Source of the DNA: SAR202 cluster bacterium
Lineage (GTDB): Bacteria; Chloroflexota; Dehalococcoidia; Lucifugimonadales; GCA-2712585
Reading direction: 5' to 3'
Length of the DNA: 34,504 nt
Assembly: GCA_016872285.1 (NCBI GenBank)
Contig: VGZZ01000028.1
Coordinates: 1 to 34,504 of the forward strand
In this document: one piece after another, positions 7,821 to 15,623 of the stretch
Layout: each line of letters begins with the position of its first letter
Numbering within the stretch: the stretch's first letter is position 1
Notes under the pieces: model-generated
What the model saw: the letters and a program-made list of their open reading frames with translations, nothing else
Told to the model about the DNA's origin: nothing
The model's database searches: none
Program-made: the position numbers and the translations under genes

Positions 7821-7873
7821 ACTCCAGGCGGGGCATCCTAGTGTAGCGCCTATGCGAGGCAGCAGTCCAAATA

Positions 7874-7925
7874 GACCCTTCGACTGCGTCCCGACGAGTA
7901 CATCGGGACTTCGCTCAGGATGACA
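7874..7925. repeat. family B repeat
   Basis: GACCCTTCGACTGCGTCC ... GGGACTTCGCTCAGGATGACA, eight bases from the thiY stop codon. Confidence 0.8.
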
Positions 7926-7932
7926 ATTGGGG

Positions 7933-8904
7933 TTAGTTAACGAAGTCATTGGTGTAGGCCTGGGTGGCGTCTAGGGATTTGTTCAGGAGATTGTTGTCTT
8001 GCATCCATTTGGCGAAGTCTACCCATCTGCTGCGGGTCTGGTGGCCGACTTTGGGGGCGTCGGCGACCCAGAGAGGAGCCAGGAGGGCGGCGCCGGGGCG
8101 GTCGATGGCCTCGTCGATTTCGGGGCGGAGGCGCTTGAGGGTGTCGACGGCGGCCTGGGGGTCGCGGGCGGCGTCGGTGTAGCCCTTAAGGAAGGCGCGA
8201 GTGAACTTTCGGATGGTATCGCGATTGTTTTTGAGATAGTCCTCGTTGGTGACGAGGATAAGCTCGTAGTAGATGGGGACGCCCCAGTCCTCGGCGCGGA
8301 TAACGTTGACATCGTGGCCCTGATTTTTCATAGCGATGGATTCGTAGGTCCAGTAGCAGCCGACACAGGCATCGACCTGCTTTGCCATCAGAGCTGCGCC
8401 GAGGTTAAAGCCAACGTCCACAAGCTCGACGTCCTGGAGGCCCTGGAGGCCGTCGGCTTTGAGCATGGTGTCGAGGAGGGGTTCGTTGGTGGGGATGCCG
8501 GGATAGCCGACCTTCTTGCCTTTGAGCTGGCGGGGTTGGGTGATGCCGGAGGTCTTGAGGGTCATGACGGAGTTCAGAGGCCGCTGGACAATGGCGGCGA
8601 TGGAGACGACGGGTACACCAGCGTTTCGGGCAAGGAGGAGGTCGGGCTGGTAGGAGATGCCGAAGTGGTCAGCGCCGGCGCCGACGGTGACGAGGATGGA
8701 TGTAGGGTCGGCGGGGGTATAGGCCTCGACGTCCAGGCCTTCGTTGTGGAAGTAGCCTTTGTCGAGGGCGACGAAGAGGCCGGCGTGGTTGGCGTTGGGG
8801 AACCAGTCAAGGGCGAGGCGGACTTTTTGGGGGGAGTCGGCGCCGGAGTCGCCGCAGGCGGCGAGGGTGAGGAGTGAGAGGATGAGGAAGATAAGGCACC
8901 GCAC
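7933..8904 (-). CDS. thiY: ThiY-like pyrimidine-precursor-binding lipoprotein
   Basis: 323 residues from a GTG at 8904. The N-terminus is a lipoprotein signal (CLIFLILSLLTLAAC, lipobox LAAC, Cys17). The mature domain starts KVRLALDWFPNANHAGLFVA, hallmark of the ThiY/NMT1/THI5 substrate-binding family that delivers N-formyl-4-amino-5-aminomethyl-2-methylpyrimidine or a related pyrimidine to an ABC permease. The open frame runs upstream to 9480 but there translates repeat sequence. No Shine-Dalgarno precedes the GTG, and a palindrome (8899-8921) overlaps the start, so the exact start is uncertain. It has two cysteines at ACVGCYW (180, 183). These recall, but do not match, the CCCFC motif of yeast THI5, so a binding role is preferred. 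Confidence 0.87.
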   Translation of the reverse strand: MRCLIFLILSLLTLAACGDSGADSPQKVRLALDWFPNANHAGLFVALDKGYFHNEGLDVEAYTPADPTSILVTVGAGADHFGISYQPDLLLARNAGVPVVSIAAIVQRPLNSVMTLKTSGITQPRQLKGKKVGYPGIPTNEPLLDTMLKADGLQGLQDVELVDVGFNLGAALMAKQVDACVGCYWTYESIAMKNQGHDVNVIRAEDWGVPIYYELILVTNEDYLKNNRDTIRKFTRAFLKGYTDAARDPQAAVDTLKRLRPEIDEAIDRPGAALLAPLWVADAPKVGHQTRSRWVDFAKWMQDNNLLNKSLDATQAYTNDFVN

Positions 8905-8921
8905 ACTGAAGTGCGCGGCAT
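8899..8921. repeat. palindrome at the thiY start, second copy at 24943-24965
   Basis: CCGCACACTGAAGTGCGCGG followed by CAT; the copy at 24943-24965 reads CCGCACACTTCAGTGTGCGG plus CAT. It lies over the translation start of thiY. Confidence 0.65.
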
Positions 8922-8990
8922 GGTTTGTGCTCCGCGTCCTGGTTTTACCTCTCGGGGAAGGAGAAGGGATAAGCGCAGCGCGATATGTGG

Positions 8991-9061
8991 CAGTGATGAA
9001 GGATTGTGCCTCTAGGGTTTCACCCCTCACCTTAATCCTCTCCCACAAGGGGAGAGGAAAG
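8991..9061 (+). repeat. family A repeat in the thiX-thiY gap
   Basis: CAGTGATGAAGGATTGTGCC leader, GGGTTTCACCCCTCACC, then the CCTCTCCCACAAGGGGAGAGG hairpin arms. The 457-base thiX-thiY gap also holds a family B copy at 9167-9210 and the AGGGCGAGGTAACC palindrome at 9262-9288. No gene lies in it. Confidence 0.8.
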
Positions 9062-9166
9062 AAAACGGGAAGACTCCATCCCAACCTCCCCCGGCTTGGC
9101 AGGGAAAGGGATTTTTTACGAAACCCCGTGGTTGGTGATGGCGACAGCGGGGCAGCAGACCAAACA

Positions 9167-9210
9167 GATTCTTCGACTGCGTCCGAGTACGGACTTCGCT
9201 CAGAATGACA
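9167..9210. repeat. family B repeat
   Basis: GATTCTTCGACTGCGTCC, GAGTAC, then GGACTTCGCTCAGAATGACA; the cleanest copy in the window. GTCCGAGTACGGAC forms its hairpin tip. Confidence 0.85.
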
Positions 9211-9261
9211 AAATTCCCTTCCCAGGCTTCTCCCGCTCGGGGGGGGGAGGGTTGACGGGAG

Positions 9262-9288
9262 AGGGCGAGGTAACCTCGCCCCTACATT
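9262..9288. repeat. family E palindrome (AGGGCGAGGT/ACCTCGCCCCT)
   Basis: AGGGCGAGGT and ACCTCGCCC pair around the centre; CCTACATT follows. The same 27 bases occur at 23282-23308, and a GGGCGGGTCT/AGGCCCGCCCCTACA relative is at 26331-26357. Confidence 0.8.
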
Positions 9289-9361
9289 GGGAAGAAGGGG
9301 TCTGCTTAGACGCCGGGCTGCTGATGTGAAGGCGTGGACCAGGAATGAGGGTTTGGGCACG

Positions 9362-10207
9362 TCAGGACTCCATGTTGGAAGTTGGGCGACGCCAGGGGAG
9401 GGCGATGCGTTCGGCGAGGACGGCGATGAGGAAGAGGGCCACGCCCATGAAGGCGAGGATAAAGATGGCGGCGAAAACACGGTCAGTCTGGAACTGGGGG
9501 ATGTCGCGGGTCATGAGGTAGCCGAGGCCCTGGCTTGCGCCGACCCATTCGCCGATGACGGCGCCGATGACGCTGACAGAGGCGGCGATTTTGACGCCGG
9601 AGAAAAGGGACGGCATAGATGACGGGACCTGGAGCTTGGCGAAGATTTGCCATCGTGTCGCGCCAAAGGAGCGGAGCATGTTGACGGTGTCGCTGTCCAC
9701 GGACTTGATGCCGTCGATCATGTTGACGACGATGGGGAAGAAGGAGATCAGGGCGACGACGATGACCTTGGCGGTGAGGCCGTAGCCGACCCATATCAAC
9801 AGCAGAGGGGCGATGGCGATGATGGGAACGGTCTGGGAGGCGATGACGAAGGGGTAGAGACCACGGTGGAGGAGACGGGAGAGGGCCATGGAGGCGGCGA
9901 GGAGCACGCCTGCGCCCAGGGCGACGGCGAGGCCGAGGAGGACCTCCTGGAGGGTTACCAGGGTGTGTTCCCAGAGGAGGGTGCGACTCTGATAAAGCTC
10001 GTCGAAGAGGGAGGAGGGAGGAGGGAGGAGCCAGGGGGCAACGTCGGCGAGGCGGACGGAGAGCTCCCAGAGGCCGAAGGCGGCGGCGATAAAGAGGAGG
10101 ACGGGGGCCCAGGAGAGGATGAGGGCGAGGTTGGGGACCCAAGGCCTTGCAAGCCTGGCGCTAATTTTTTTACGTTCTGCAACAGAAGAATAGAGATGGT
10201 TGACCAT
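9362..10207 (-). CDS. thiX: ABC transporter permease for a thiamine pyrimidine precursor (ThiX-like)
   Basis: 281 residues from the ATG at 10207; the longer open frame to 10330 translates repeat sequence and is rejected. It is a binding-protein-dependent inner-membrane permease of the SsuC/TauC/ThiX family with about six membrane segments, beginning LALILSWAPVLLFIAAAFGL. The cytoplasmic EAA-type loop is LRSFGATRWQIFAKLQVPSS, which docks with the ATPase. The neighbouring thiY, thiZ and riboswitch assign it to pyrimidine uptake. A family A repeat (10211-10273) sits just upstream, so this gene has no clear Shine-Dalgarno. Confidence 0.87.
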   Translation of the reverse strand: MVNHLYSSVAERKKISARLARPWVPNLALILSWAPVLLFIAAAFGLWELSVRLADVAPWLLPPPSSLFDELYQSRTLLWEHTLVTLQEVLLGLAVALGAGVLLAASMALSRLLHRGLYPFVIASQTVPIIAIAPLLLIWVGYGLTAKVIVVALISFFPIVVNMIDGIKSVDSDTVNMLRSFGATRWQIFAKLQVPSSMPSLFSGVKIAASVSVIGAVIGEWVGASQGLGYLMTRDIPQFQTDRVFAAIFILAFMGVALFLIAVLAERIALPWRRPTSNMES

Positions 10208-10210
10208 AAT

Positions 10211-10273
10211 GCCCGTTTTGTGGAGCCAGGGTATCACCCTCATCCTTCGCCTTCTCCCATCAAGGGAGAAGGA
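10211..10273 (+). repeat. family A repeat between thiZ and thiX
   Basis: CCCGTTTTGTGGAGCCAGGG, TATCACCCTCATCC, then the CCTTCTCCC/ATCAA/GGGAGAAGG hairpin. Confidence 0.8.
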
Positions 10274-10385
10274 ATTTTCTTGGTGGCATGCACTCCCTTT
10301 ACCCTCCATATAAAGCTCAATGGGCACCAAGCGTATGGAACAGGGCTGGCGGTAGAAGTAGTGAGTATAACTTTAGCGTCGCCCA

Positions 10386-11174
10386 TTAGACGGCGGCCTG
10401 GCCCGCCACAGGCGGGTGGAGGGCGTTAAGGAGCCTAGCTTTGAGGGAGACGAAGTCGGGGGTTGTGACGATATCGTAGCGGCGGGGTCGTGGGAGGGGC
10501 ACGTCCAAGGACAGGGTCACGCGAGCGGGCCGGGGGGAGAGGACGTAGACGCGGTCGGAGAGGAGGAGGGCTTCTTCGACATCGTGGGTGACGAGGACGA
10601 TGGTCTTGCCAAGGGTGTCCCATAGATCCAGGATCCACTGCTGCATCTGGCTGCGAGTGATGGCGTCGAGGGCGCCGAAGGGTTCGTCGAGCAACACGAG
10701 TTCCTGGTCGACCAGCAGGGTGCGCATGAGGGCGGCGCGCTGCCGCATGCCGCCGGAGAGGGCCGAGGGGTAGTGGCGCTCGAAGCCCTTGAGGCCGAAG
10801 GTAGGCATGAGGTCCAGGGCGCGACGCCGGGCGTCGGCGCGAGGGACACCCATGACCTCGAGGCCGAGGATGGCGTTGTCGAGGACGGAGCGCCAGGGGA
10901 GGAGGAGGTCTTTCTGGGGCATGAAGCCGATATGGCCGAGGCGAGGGGTGTCGGAAGAGCCGTCGATTTCGATGACGCCGGCGTCGGGGCTGGCGAGGCC
11001 GGCGACGCAGGCGAGGAGGGTGGTCTTGCCGGAGCCGGAGGGGCCGATAACGGAGACGAACTGGCCTCGCCGTGCCTCCAGGTCGACGCCGTCGAGGACG
11101 GGGACGGGGCGGGCGACCAGGGTGTAGCTGGCGCGGAGGCCGGAGACTTTGAGCTTTATGTTAGGTTGTGGCAT
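10386..11174 (-). CDS. thiZ: ABC transporter ATP-binding protein (ThiZ-like)
   Basis: 262 residues from the ATG at 11174. It is the energising ATPase of the pyrimidine transporter on the inner membrane face. Seen: Walker A GPSGSGKT (44-51), Q-loop Gln87 (FMPQKD), signature LSGGMRQR (139-146), Walker B LVLLDEP with Glu164, and switch His197 (VTHD). It is of the NitT/TauT/SsuB type. It is the first gene after the TPP riboswitch; its ATG immediately follows the attenuator T run and no Shine-Dalgarno is visible at the usual distance. The last residues (PPVAGQAAV) come from a CCGCCTGTGGCGGG-like palindrome at about 10395-10412. Confidence 0.9.
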   Translation of the reverse strand: MPQPNIKLKVSGLRASYTLVARPVPVLDGVDLEARRGQFVSVIGPSGSGKTTLLACVAGLASPDAGVIEIDGSSDTPRLGHIGFMPQKDLLLPWRSVLDNAILGLEVMGVPRADARRRALDLMPTFGLKGFERHYPSALSGGMRQRAALMRTLLVDQELVLLDEPFGALDAITRSQMQQWILDLWDTLGKTIVLVTHDVEEALLLSDRVYVLSPRPARVTLSLDVPLPRPRRYDIVTTPDFVSLKARLLNALHPPVAGQAAV

Positions 11175-11210
11175 ATAAAAAAGAAGCCGTCCTTCAGCTG
11201 AAGGACGGCT
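11175..11210 (-). terminator. riboswitch expression platform: intrinsic terminator
   Basis: Minus strand: a perfect 26-base palindrome at 11185-11210 (AGCCGTCCTTCAG and its complement) followed by TCTTTTTTAT, ending at the thiZ start codon. It lies 3' of the TPP aptamer, so TPP binding most likely ends transcription here. Confidence 0.85.
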
Positions 11211-11234
11211 ACAAAATGAGGCCGATGGCGTGTG

Positions 11235-11320
11235 TCCCTTCGCTGGCATTACCCAGAGCAGGTTCGTAGGGTCGTCCGCCTGCGGCGGACCTCTCAGCCC
11301 GGCTAACCGAGCTCCCCTGG
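11235..11320 (-). ncRNA. TPP riboswitch (THI element)
   Basis: Read on the minus strand, the conserved blocks appear in order: CCAGGGGAGC (P1 side), GGGCTGAGAGG, a variable P3 stem closed by TCCGCC/GGCGGA, GACCCTACGAACCTG, and CTGGGTAATGCCAGCGAAGG. This matches the thiamine pyrophosphate aptamer consensus. It controls the thiZ-thiX-thiY-tenA-thiD operon downstream. Confidence 0.96.
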
Positions 11321-11393
11321 AAGTAGGTTGTTAAGGACAAAGGGAGTATAGAAGAGGGAGGGAAGGGGTGTCAAACGGGGGGATGGGTTGGGA

Positions 11394-11399
11394 TATAAT
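11394..11399 (+). promoter_or_regulatory. candidate -10 box for the antitoxin/Doc module
   Basis: A perfect TATAAT 47 bases before the antitoxin ATG. The -35 region is poor (TGTCAA or similar near 11369). A second candidate, TATACT at 11427-11432, lies closer to the ATG. Confidence 0.3.
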
Positions 11400-11445
11400 G
11401 ACCTCAGCAGATTTTTTGTTCTTTGCTATACTAGCGAGCACACAA

Positions 11446-11673
11446 ATGGCTAAGATTCAACACAACTCGAATACCGAGAAGAAGCGCGCTGGTAAAGTGC
11501 GAGAGGTGCGGACTGCCTACAAGACCGCCGTCCCCTCTAAAGCCTCAAAGAATGGTAAGGGTCATGGTAGGCGTGTCCTATCGGACGAAGAGATAGACAG
11601 GCTAGTGGAGCTTGCAACAGAAGCAACCATTCTGCTCCATAGAGATGCACTGAAGGATCTAGAAGACCATTAG
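11446..11673 (+). CDS. small basic protein, putative antitoxin of a Doc module
   Basis: 75 residues from the ATG at 11446; the frame runs upstream to 11368 but MAKIQHNSN is a natural start. The N-terminal half is Lys/Arg-rich and likely binds DNA. The C-terminal half (VLSDEEIDRLVELATEATIL) is a helix. I do not recognise a named family. Position directly before a Doc-like gene, with no promoter between, is the reason to propose an antitoxin. The A/T-richer codon use of this and the next gene differs from the flanking metabolic genes, suggesting transfer. Confidence 0.5.
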   Translation: MAKIQHNSNTEKKRAGKVREVRTAYKTAVPSKASKNGKGHGRRVLSDEEIDRLVELATEATILLHRDALKDLEDH

Positions 11674-11704
11674 CAGACGCTACCTGTTCCCAGAGATCCG
11701 CCAC

Positions 11705-12235
11705 GTGGAAAAGGTGGCTTTCAAACTGGCATCGGAGTTTTATCCGGATTATCCGGACCCGATGCCAGATTTCATTTACCTGGATGGAGACCGGGGCAAG
11801 GGTATGTTGGAATCAGCCCTGGCTCGGCCTCGTCAAACTTTTGGCGGCAAATTTCTCTATAAAACGGTGTTCGACAAGGCTGCTGTTTTATAAGAGTCCG
11901 CGGTAAAGAACCATGCCCTTGTAGATGGCAACAAGAGGATGGGATTATCCCTACTTACCATGTTTCTTTTTATGAATGGCTATGTTTTCTGCGCTCCCAG
12001 GAAAGAGGCGGTGGAGTTCACTGTAAAAGTGGCGTCTAGCAAAAGTTGCACCAACTGGACAGAGATATCTGTTTGGATACGTAAATTTGCGCTTACTTTT
12101 AGCGACTACTTGTCCCTAGAAGAAAAACCAGAGCTAATAGGGAAACTAAAGAGGATCGGGGTATTAGAAGAAGACCTCCGCAAGATTGACTCGTTGGTTA
12201 AGTCCATGTTTCAAATTTTGCGAGAGAATCCCTGA
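11705..12235 (+). pseudogene. Doc/Fic-type toxin broken by one in-frame TAA
   Basis: Doc toxins phosphorylate EF-Tu with a Fic-fold enzyme. The frame reads MLESALARPRQTFGGKFLYK...VFDKAAVL, then TAA (11891-11893), then ESAVKNHALVDGNKRMGLSLLTMFLFMNGY in the same frame. Doc relatives normally have Leu at the stop position, so TTA changed to TAA is the simplest explanation. The stop comes just before the catalytic H-x-x-x-D-G-N-K-R motif, so the short product lacks the active site. The tail (about 12120-12235) is less typical. The start is unclear: GTG 11705 or further up, overlapping the antitoxin end (the frame is open from 11663). Confidence 0.75.
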
Positions 12236-12256
12236 GGGCTTCGCAGCCACCCTGGC

Positions 12257-12904
12257 TTACACGCCCAGAATCTTTATGGTGGCGTTGGTTTTGTAGCGGC
12301 GGTTGATGTTGAGGATTAGGGCGGTGAGGTCTTCCACGTAGCGGGCGTTATCAAGCGAGCCGCCGTCTATGGGGCGGAGGTTTTGGATTAGTGAGACCAG
12401 GGACATGACCTTTTCTTTGGCTTCTTTGTGGTCGGAGCAGACGATGACGTCGCCGTCCATGGGTTTGTCGGAGGCGAGGAGTTTTTGGGCGCTGAGGTTC
12501 TGGAAGGCGGCCACGACCTGGGATTGGGGGAGAAGGAGCTGGGACTGCCGGGCGGCGGAGCCTTCAGGGACAGCGATGGCGCGGGCGCCTTTGCCTTTCT
12601 CGAAGATGAGGGGAGCGATGACGTTGACGACGACTTTGCCAGCCAGATGGTGGCCGATCTGTTCCAAGAGGGGTTTCTGGGCGTCGTAGGGGATGGTGAG
12701 GAAGACGATGTCGCCTCGGCGGGCGGCGTCGGAGTTTTCGGCGGCGGAGATGGAGGCGTGGGGGGCGAGGGCGCAGAGCTCCTGGGCGGAGGCGTGGGCT
12801 TTGGCGGCGTCGCGGGAGCCGAGGGTGACGGGGTGGCCGGCGAGGGCGAATCGGAGGGCGAGGCCGCGGCCTTCGGGGCCGGTGCCGCCGAGGAAGGAGA
12901 GCAT
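12257..12904 (-). CDS. npdG: NADPH:coenzyme F420 oxidoreductase-like protein
   Basis: 215 residues, the normal length. The N-terminus FLGGTGPEGRGLALRFA is the Rossmann motif of F420:NADP oxidoreductases, followed by VTLGSRD, which binds the NADP phosphate. The enzyme moves hydride between F420 and NADP in the cytoplasm. ATG 12904 has a clean AGGAGGT five bases upstream. It implies the host uses F420, found in Actinobacteria, archaea and several Chloroflexota. It probably has its own transcript, as a repeat-bearing gap separates it from heliorhodopsin. Confidence 0.88.
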   Translation of the reverse strand: MLSFLGGTGPEGRGLALRFALAGHPVTLGSRDAAKAHASAQELCALAPHASISAAENSDAARRGDIVFLTIPYDAQKPLLEQIGHHLAGKVVVNVIAPLIFEKGKGARAIAVPEGSAARQSQLLLPQSQVVAAFQNLSAQKLLASDKPMDGDVIVCSDHKEAKEKVMSLVSLIQNLRPIDGGSLDNARYVEDLTALILNINRRYKTNATIKILGV

Positions 12905-12947
12905 GGGGACCTCCTGGATAGAATATTTCAGAGAACAAGATGAACAG

Positions 12948-13020
12948 TGACTGTGATGGCCGTGTTGTTGTGTTTAGGGTTTCACCCATCCTACACCTTC
13001 TCCCACGAGGGGAGAAAGGA
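12948..13020 (+). repeat. family A repeat upstream of npdG
   Basis: GTGATGGCCGTGTTGTTG leader, AGGGTTTCACCCATCC, then CCTTCTCCCACGAGGGGAGAAAGG. The rest of the gap (13021-13192) holds a weak family B relative (ACGTTGAGGTTCTTATACG) and nothing else I recognise. Confidence 0.75.
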
Positions 13021-13192
13021 TGACAAGGGAAGCGCTGGCAATTAGATGAGAAGTGACGGCGGTGAACGGCACGTTGAGGTTCTTATACGTCAATGGGGAT
13101 AACGGTACTATTCGTTTTAATGTGCAACTGGCGCCAGCACAAGGGTGCTACTTGTCTATACCACCCGTTGAAAAATGGAATCGTTCATCGCG

Positions 13193-13948
13193 TTAGACTG
13201 GCCTCAAAGTGCCAGCAAAGGCTTGCCATGCAAGGGCGGACTTGGCAGTAAAACTCAGCAAGATGTAAACTCGCTCGCCGTAAATGTATTCACGCCAGGG
13301 ACCGACCTTCTTATATTGCAAGACCATGTTCACGGCGAATACATTAAAGAAAAGAAATAGTGAGACAAAAATCCCGTACACGAATCCCGGTGGCCCTCCT
13401 TCACCCATGCCTGCTCCTATCAAATACAGGAAAATAGCTACCCACGGGACAATACCAGCTAAAGTACCAAACCAGAATGGGAGCCAATTGGTCTGGTCGG
13501 TACGTTGGTTGTGAAATTCCATTACCATTCCGAAGAGGATCATACACACGTTGAGAGTGAAGATTAGGATCAGGCTTGCGACATCATAGATCCCCACTAA
13601 CATGGCAATTACGACTATCATAAGAGATGCGCTGATCGAATATTCTATCCAACGAGCGTAGTTAATCCCTCTATGCAGGTCTTTGACGTACTTTGGGAAC
13701 ATGATGGGGGATGAAATGACGAAGTGGGCGATGGAAGACAGGAGCAAGAAACCAGCCACTAAGGGACCTAATTCCAACTGGAATAGAGAGTCTTGCCTTG
13801 CCTCAAGTTTCCCGGCGGTCTGATTGAACTCCAGGAAGGCAGCTGTCACCGGAAGGCTGAAATCAGTGCTTAGCAGGAGGATGCCTATCCCTTGCCCCAG
13901 GTGCAGCAGCCCAGCTAACAGATTGAGTCTTCTTAAGTTCTGAGCCAT
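13193..13948 (-). CDS. heliorhodopsin
   Basis: 251 residues from ATG 13948, or 256 from a TTG at 13963 that has GAGGG upstream. A seven-helix membrane protein with the heliorhodopsin signature, not type-1 rhodopsin: GINYARWIEYSISASLMIVV in helix 3, GTLAGIVPWVAIFLYL, GFVYGIFVSLFLFFNVFA, and RVYILLSFTAKSALAWQAFAG in helix 7. The retinal Schiff-base lysine is in FTAKSALAWQ and the counterion Glu in RWIEYS; with the TTG start they are Lys241 and Glu107, the same numbers as in heliorhodopsin 48C12. A His at 80 is also present. Heliorhodopsins sit inverted in the membrane and are thought to sense light or regulate. No retinal-synthesis gene is in the window. The stop of the upstream SDR gene is 26 bases away, so they are co-transcribed. 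Confidence 0.96.
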   Translation of the reverse strand: MAQNLRRLNLLAGLLHLGQGIGILLLSTDFSLPVTAAFLEFNQTAGKLEARQDSLFQLELGPLVAGFLLLSSIAHFVISSPIMFPKYVKDLHRGINYARWIEYSISASLMIVVIAMLVGIYDVASLILIFTLNVCMILFGMVMEFHNQRTDQTNWLPFWFGTLAGIVPWVAIFLYLIGAGMGEGGPPGFVYGIFVSLFLFFNVFAVNMVLQYKKVGPWREYIYGERVYILLSFTAKSALAWQAFAGTLRPV

Positions 13949-13974
13949 TGGTTTGAGTTCCAAAGGGCCCTCAT

Positions 13975-15456
13975 TTATTTTACATTGGTTGGTGAGCTAT
14001 ATCGATCCTCAGCTAATGCAGTAATGGCCGTGAATAGTCCACGGAAGATTACGGCATGTGCTGGATACAAGGCATACCAATAAACCAGCCCTGATATCCC
14101 TTTGGGGGCGAAAGCCACCGTCTGGTACACAATTGCGCTGTGGTCAGAAATAGGTCTCACTAAGAACTGCAGCCACGCCGAACCCGGAATTTTCATCTCA
14201 GCTTTTAATCTGAGCAGGCGCCCTGGCTCAATAACGTCAACACACCAAAATCCCAATGGGTCTCCCTGTTCCAAGACCGTCTTTTGTGGGCTTCGCAGGC
14301 GATTGCCCACGCCTCCCAAAAGTCGATCGGCGAGTCCTCGCAACCTCCAAGCCCAATTTGCATAATAGTATCCATGTTCACCACCAAACTCCGATATAAC
14401 TTGGAAAGTCGCATCCGCAGAGGCAGGGACCTTTCGACTCCACCGTTGGGAAATTACTCCTTCCTTAATACTTGACTTAATAACAGAGCCTCTGCTGTCA
14501 TCGTTCGCGGAAAAACCCACCCAGAGGTCTTTAACACGACCTGCTTCCAAATCTTGGACGATTGACTTTATTGCAGCCACATAGCCAGTTGGCTTAATGG
14601 TTGGGAACAGTTTTTTCGCGCTGGGGTTTTTAACAATAACTTCATTGCGCAGACCTTCTATTAGGGGCTTTGCAATTGAGGCCTGTATGGGCGTAACCCG
14701 GTGCACCCAATATGACGACAGGTGCGGAGTGAGAACAGGCACAGGAATAATCCAGCGTCTAAGTCCCCTCAGACGAGCATATACCAGCATCATCTCTCCG
14801 TAGCTCAAGATGTCTGCGCCCCCAACTTCAACCACCTGGCTTCCCTCTAGGCGAATTTCTAAAGCGCCCACTAGGTAATTCATTATGTCTTTAATGGAAA
14901 TAGGCTGCGCACGTGTGTATACCCATCTGGGACATATCATTACCGGAAGTCTCTCGGTGAGATATCTGACTATTTCAAATGAAGCGCTGCCTGAGCCGAC
15001 AATTACTCCAGCGCGGAATTCAATGACTGGTACCCCACTGTCCCGTAGAGCCTGGCCTGTAGTGTGACGGGACCGCAGATGAGGCGACAGCTCAGAATCC
15101 GGGTCCCCAAGGCCGCCGAGGTACACAATTCGCTTAACACCTTCCGCCTTTGCGGTCGTGGAAAAGGTCCTAGGCGCCAGGATGTCTTGCTCTTCAAAAT
15201 CTCGTCCGCTGCCCAGTGAATGAACAAGGTAATAGGCTGTGTTAACAGATTTCAACGCTGGCGCTAGCGTGTCCGCTTTTAGAACGTCACCCTCATATAC
15301 CTCCACCTGGGGGAGCCAGGGCGCTCCCCGGAGGCGCTTGGTATCCCTCACAAGGATTCGTACGCGATGCCCAGCCTCGATGAGCTTAGGTACAAGTTGC
15401 CCGCCAATATACCCAGTGGCTCCGGTTACAAGTATCAGTGATTGACTGGATTCCAT
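13975..15456 (-). CDS. SDR-family NAD(P)-binding protein with C-terminal DUF2867-like domain
   Basis: 493 residues. The N-terminal half is an atypical short-chain dehydrogenase/NmrA-like fold: LILVTGATGYIGGQ (8-20), VRILVRD, then YLVHSLGSGRDFEEQD and RIVYLGGLGD. The catalytic YxxxK pattern is not obvious, as usual for this YbjT-like group. The C-terminal part (about 330-480, WSRKVPASADATFQVISEFGG onward) resembles the SRPBCC-like DUF2867 domain. It is the first gene of the unit with heliorhodopsin. Codon use is mixed and less GC-rich than the arg and dehydrogenase genes, as in heliorhodopsin, so the pair was probably acquired together. A role with the rhodopsin is inferred from position only. 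Confidence 0.85.
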   Translation of the reverse strand: MESSQSLILVTGATGYIGGQLVPKLIEAGHRVRILVRDTKRLRGAPWLPQVEVYEGDVLKADTLAPALKSVNTAYYLVHSLGSGRDFEEQDILAPRTFSTTAKAEGVKRIVYLGGLGDPDSELSPHLRSRHTTGQALRDSGVPVIEFRAGVIVGSGSASFEIVRYLTERLPVMICPRWVYTRAQPISIKDIMNYLVGALEIRLEGSQVVEVGGADILSYGEMMLVYARLRGLRRWIIPVPVLTPHLSSYWVHRVTPIQASIAKPLIEGLRNEVIVKNPSAKKLFPTIKPTGYVAAIKSIVQDLEAGRVKDLWVGFSANDDSRGSVIKSSIKEGVISQRWSRKVPASADATFQVISEFGGEHGYYYANWAWRLRGLADRLLGGVGNRLRSPQKTVLEQGDPLGFWCVDVIEPGRLLRLKAEMKIPGSAWLQFLVRPISDHSAIVYQTVAFAPKGISGLVYWYALYPAHAVIFRGLFTAITALAEDRYSSPTNVK

Positions 15457-15623
15457 TTATCTAAGATTACTCTCTGAGCGTTACAAATACAATTGTGGGC
15501 CAGTCCAGTGGGTTACTCCGCAGGGAATCCCTGAGAACATTCCTTTGAGGGTGCTATTGGGGACACCACAAGAATAGTTTTTATTCACACACCTAAGCAA
15601 TTATAGCTGGCATAGAGTTTTAG

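Noticed and set aside
7665-7949. Minus-strand 94-residue frame with CHPERSPDVLVGTQSKG
   Set aside because: It only translates repeat copies and has no start signal or neighbours of its own.
7933-9480. A 515-residue frame covering ThiY and a long N-terminal part
   Set aside because: The part upstream of 8904 translates family A, B and E repeats; ThiY proper begins with a lipoprotein signal.
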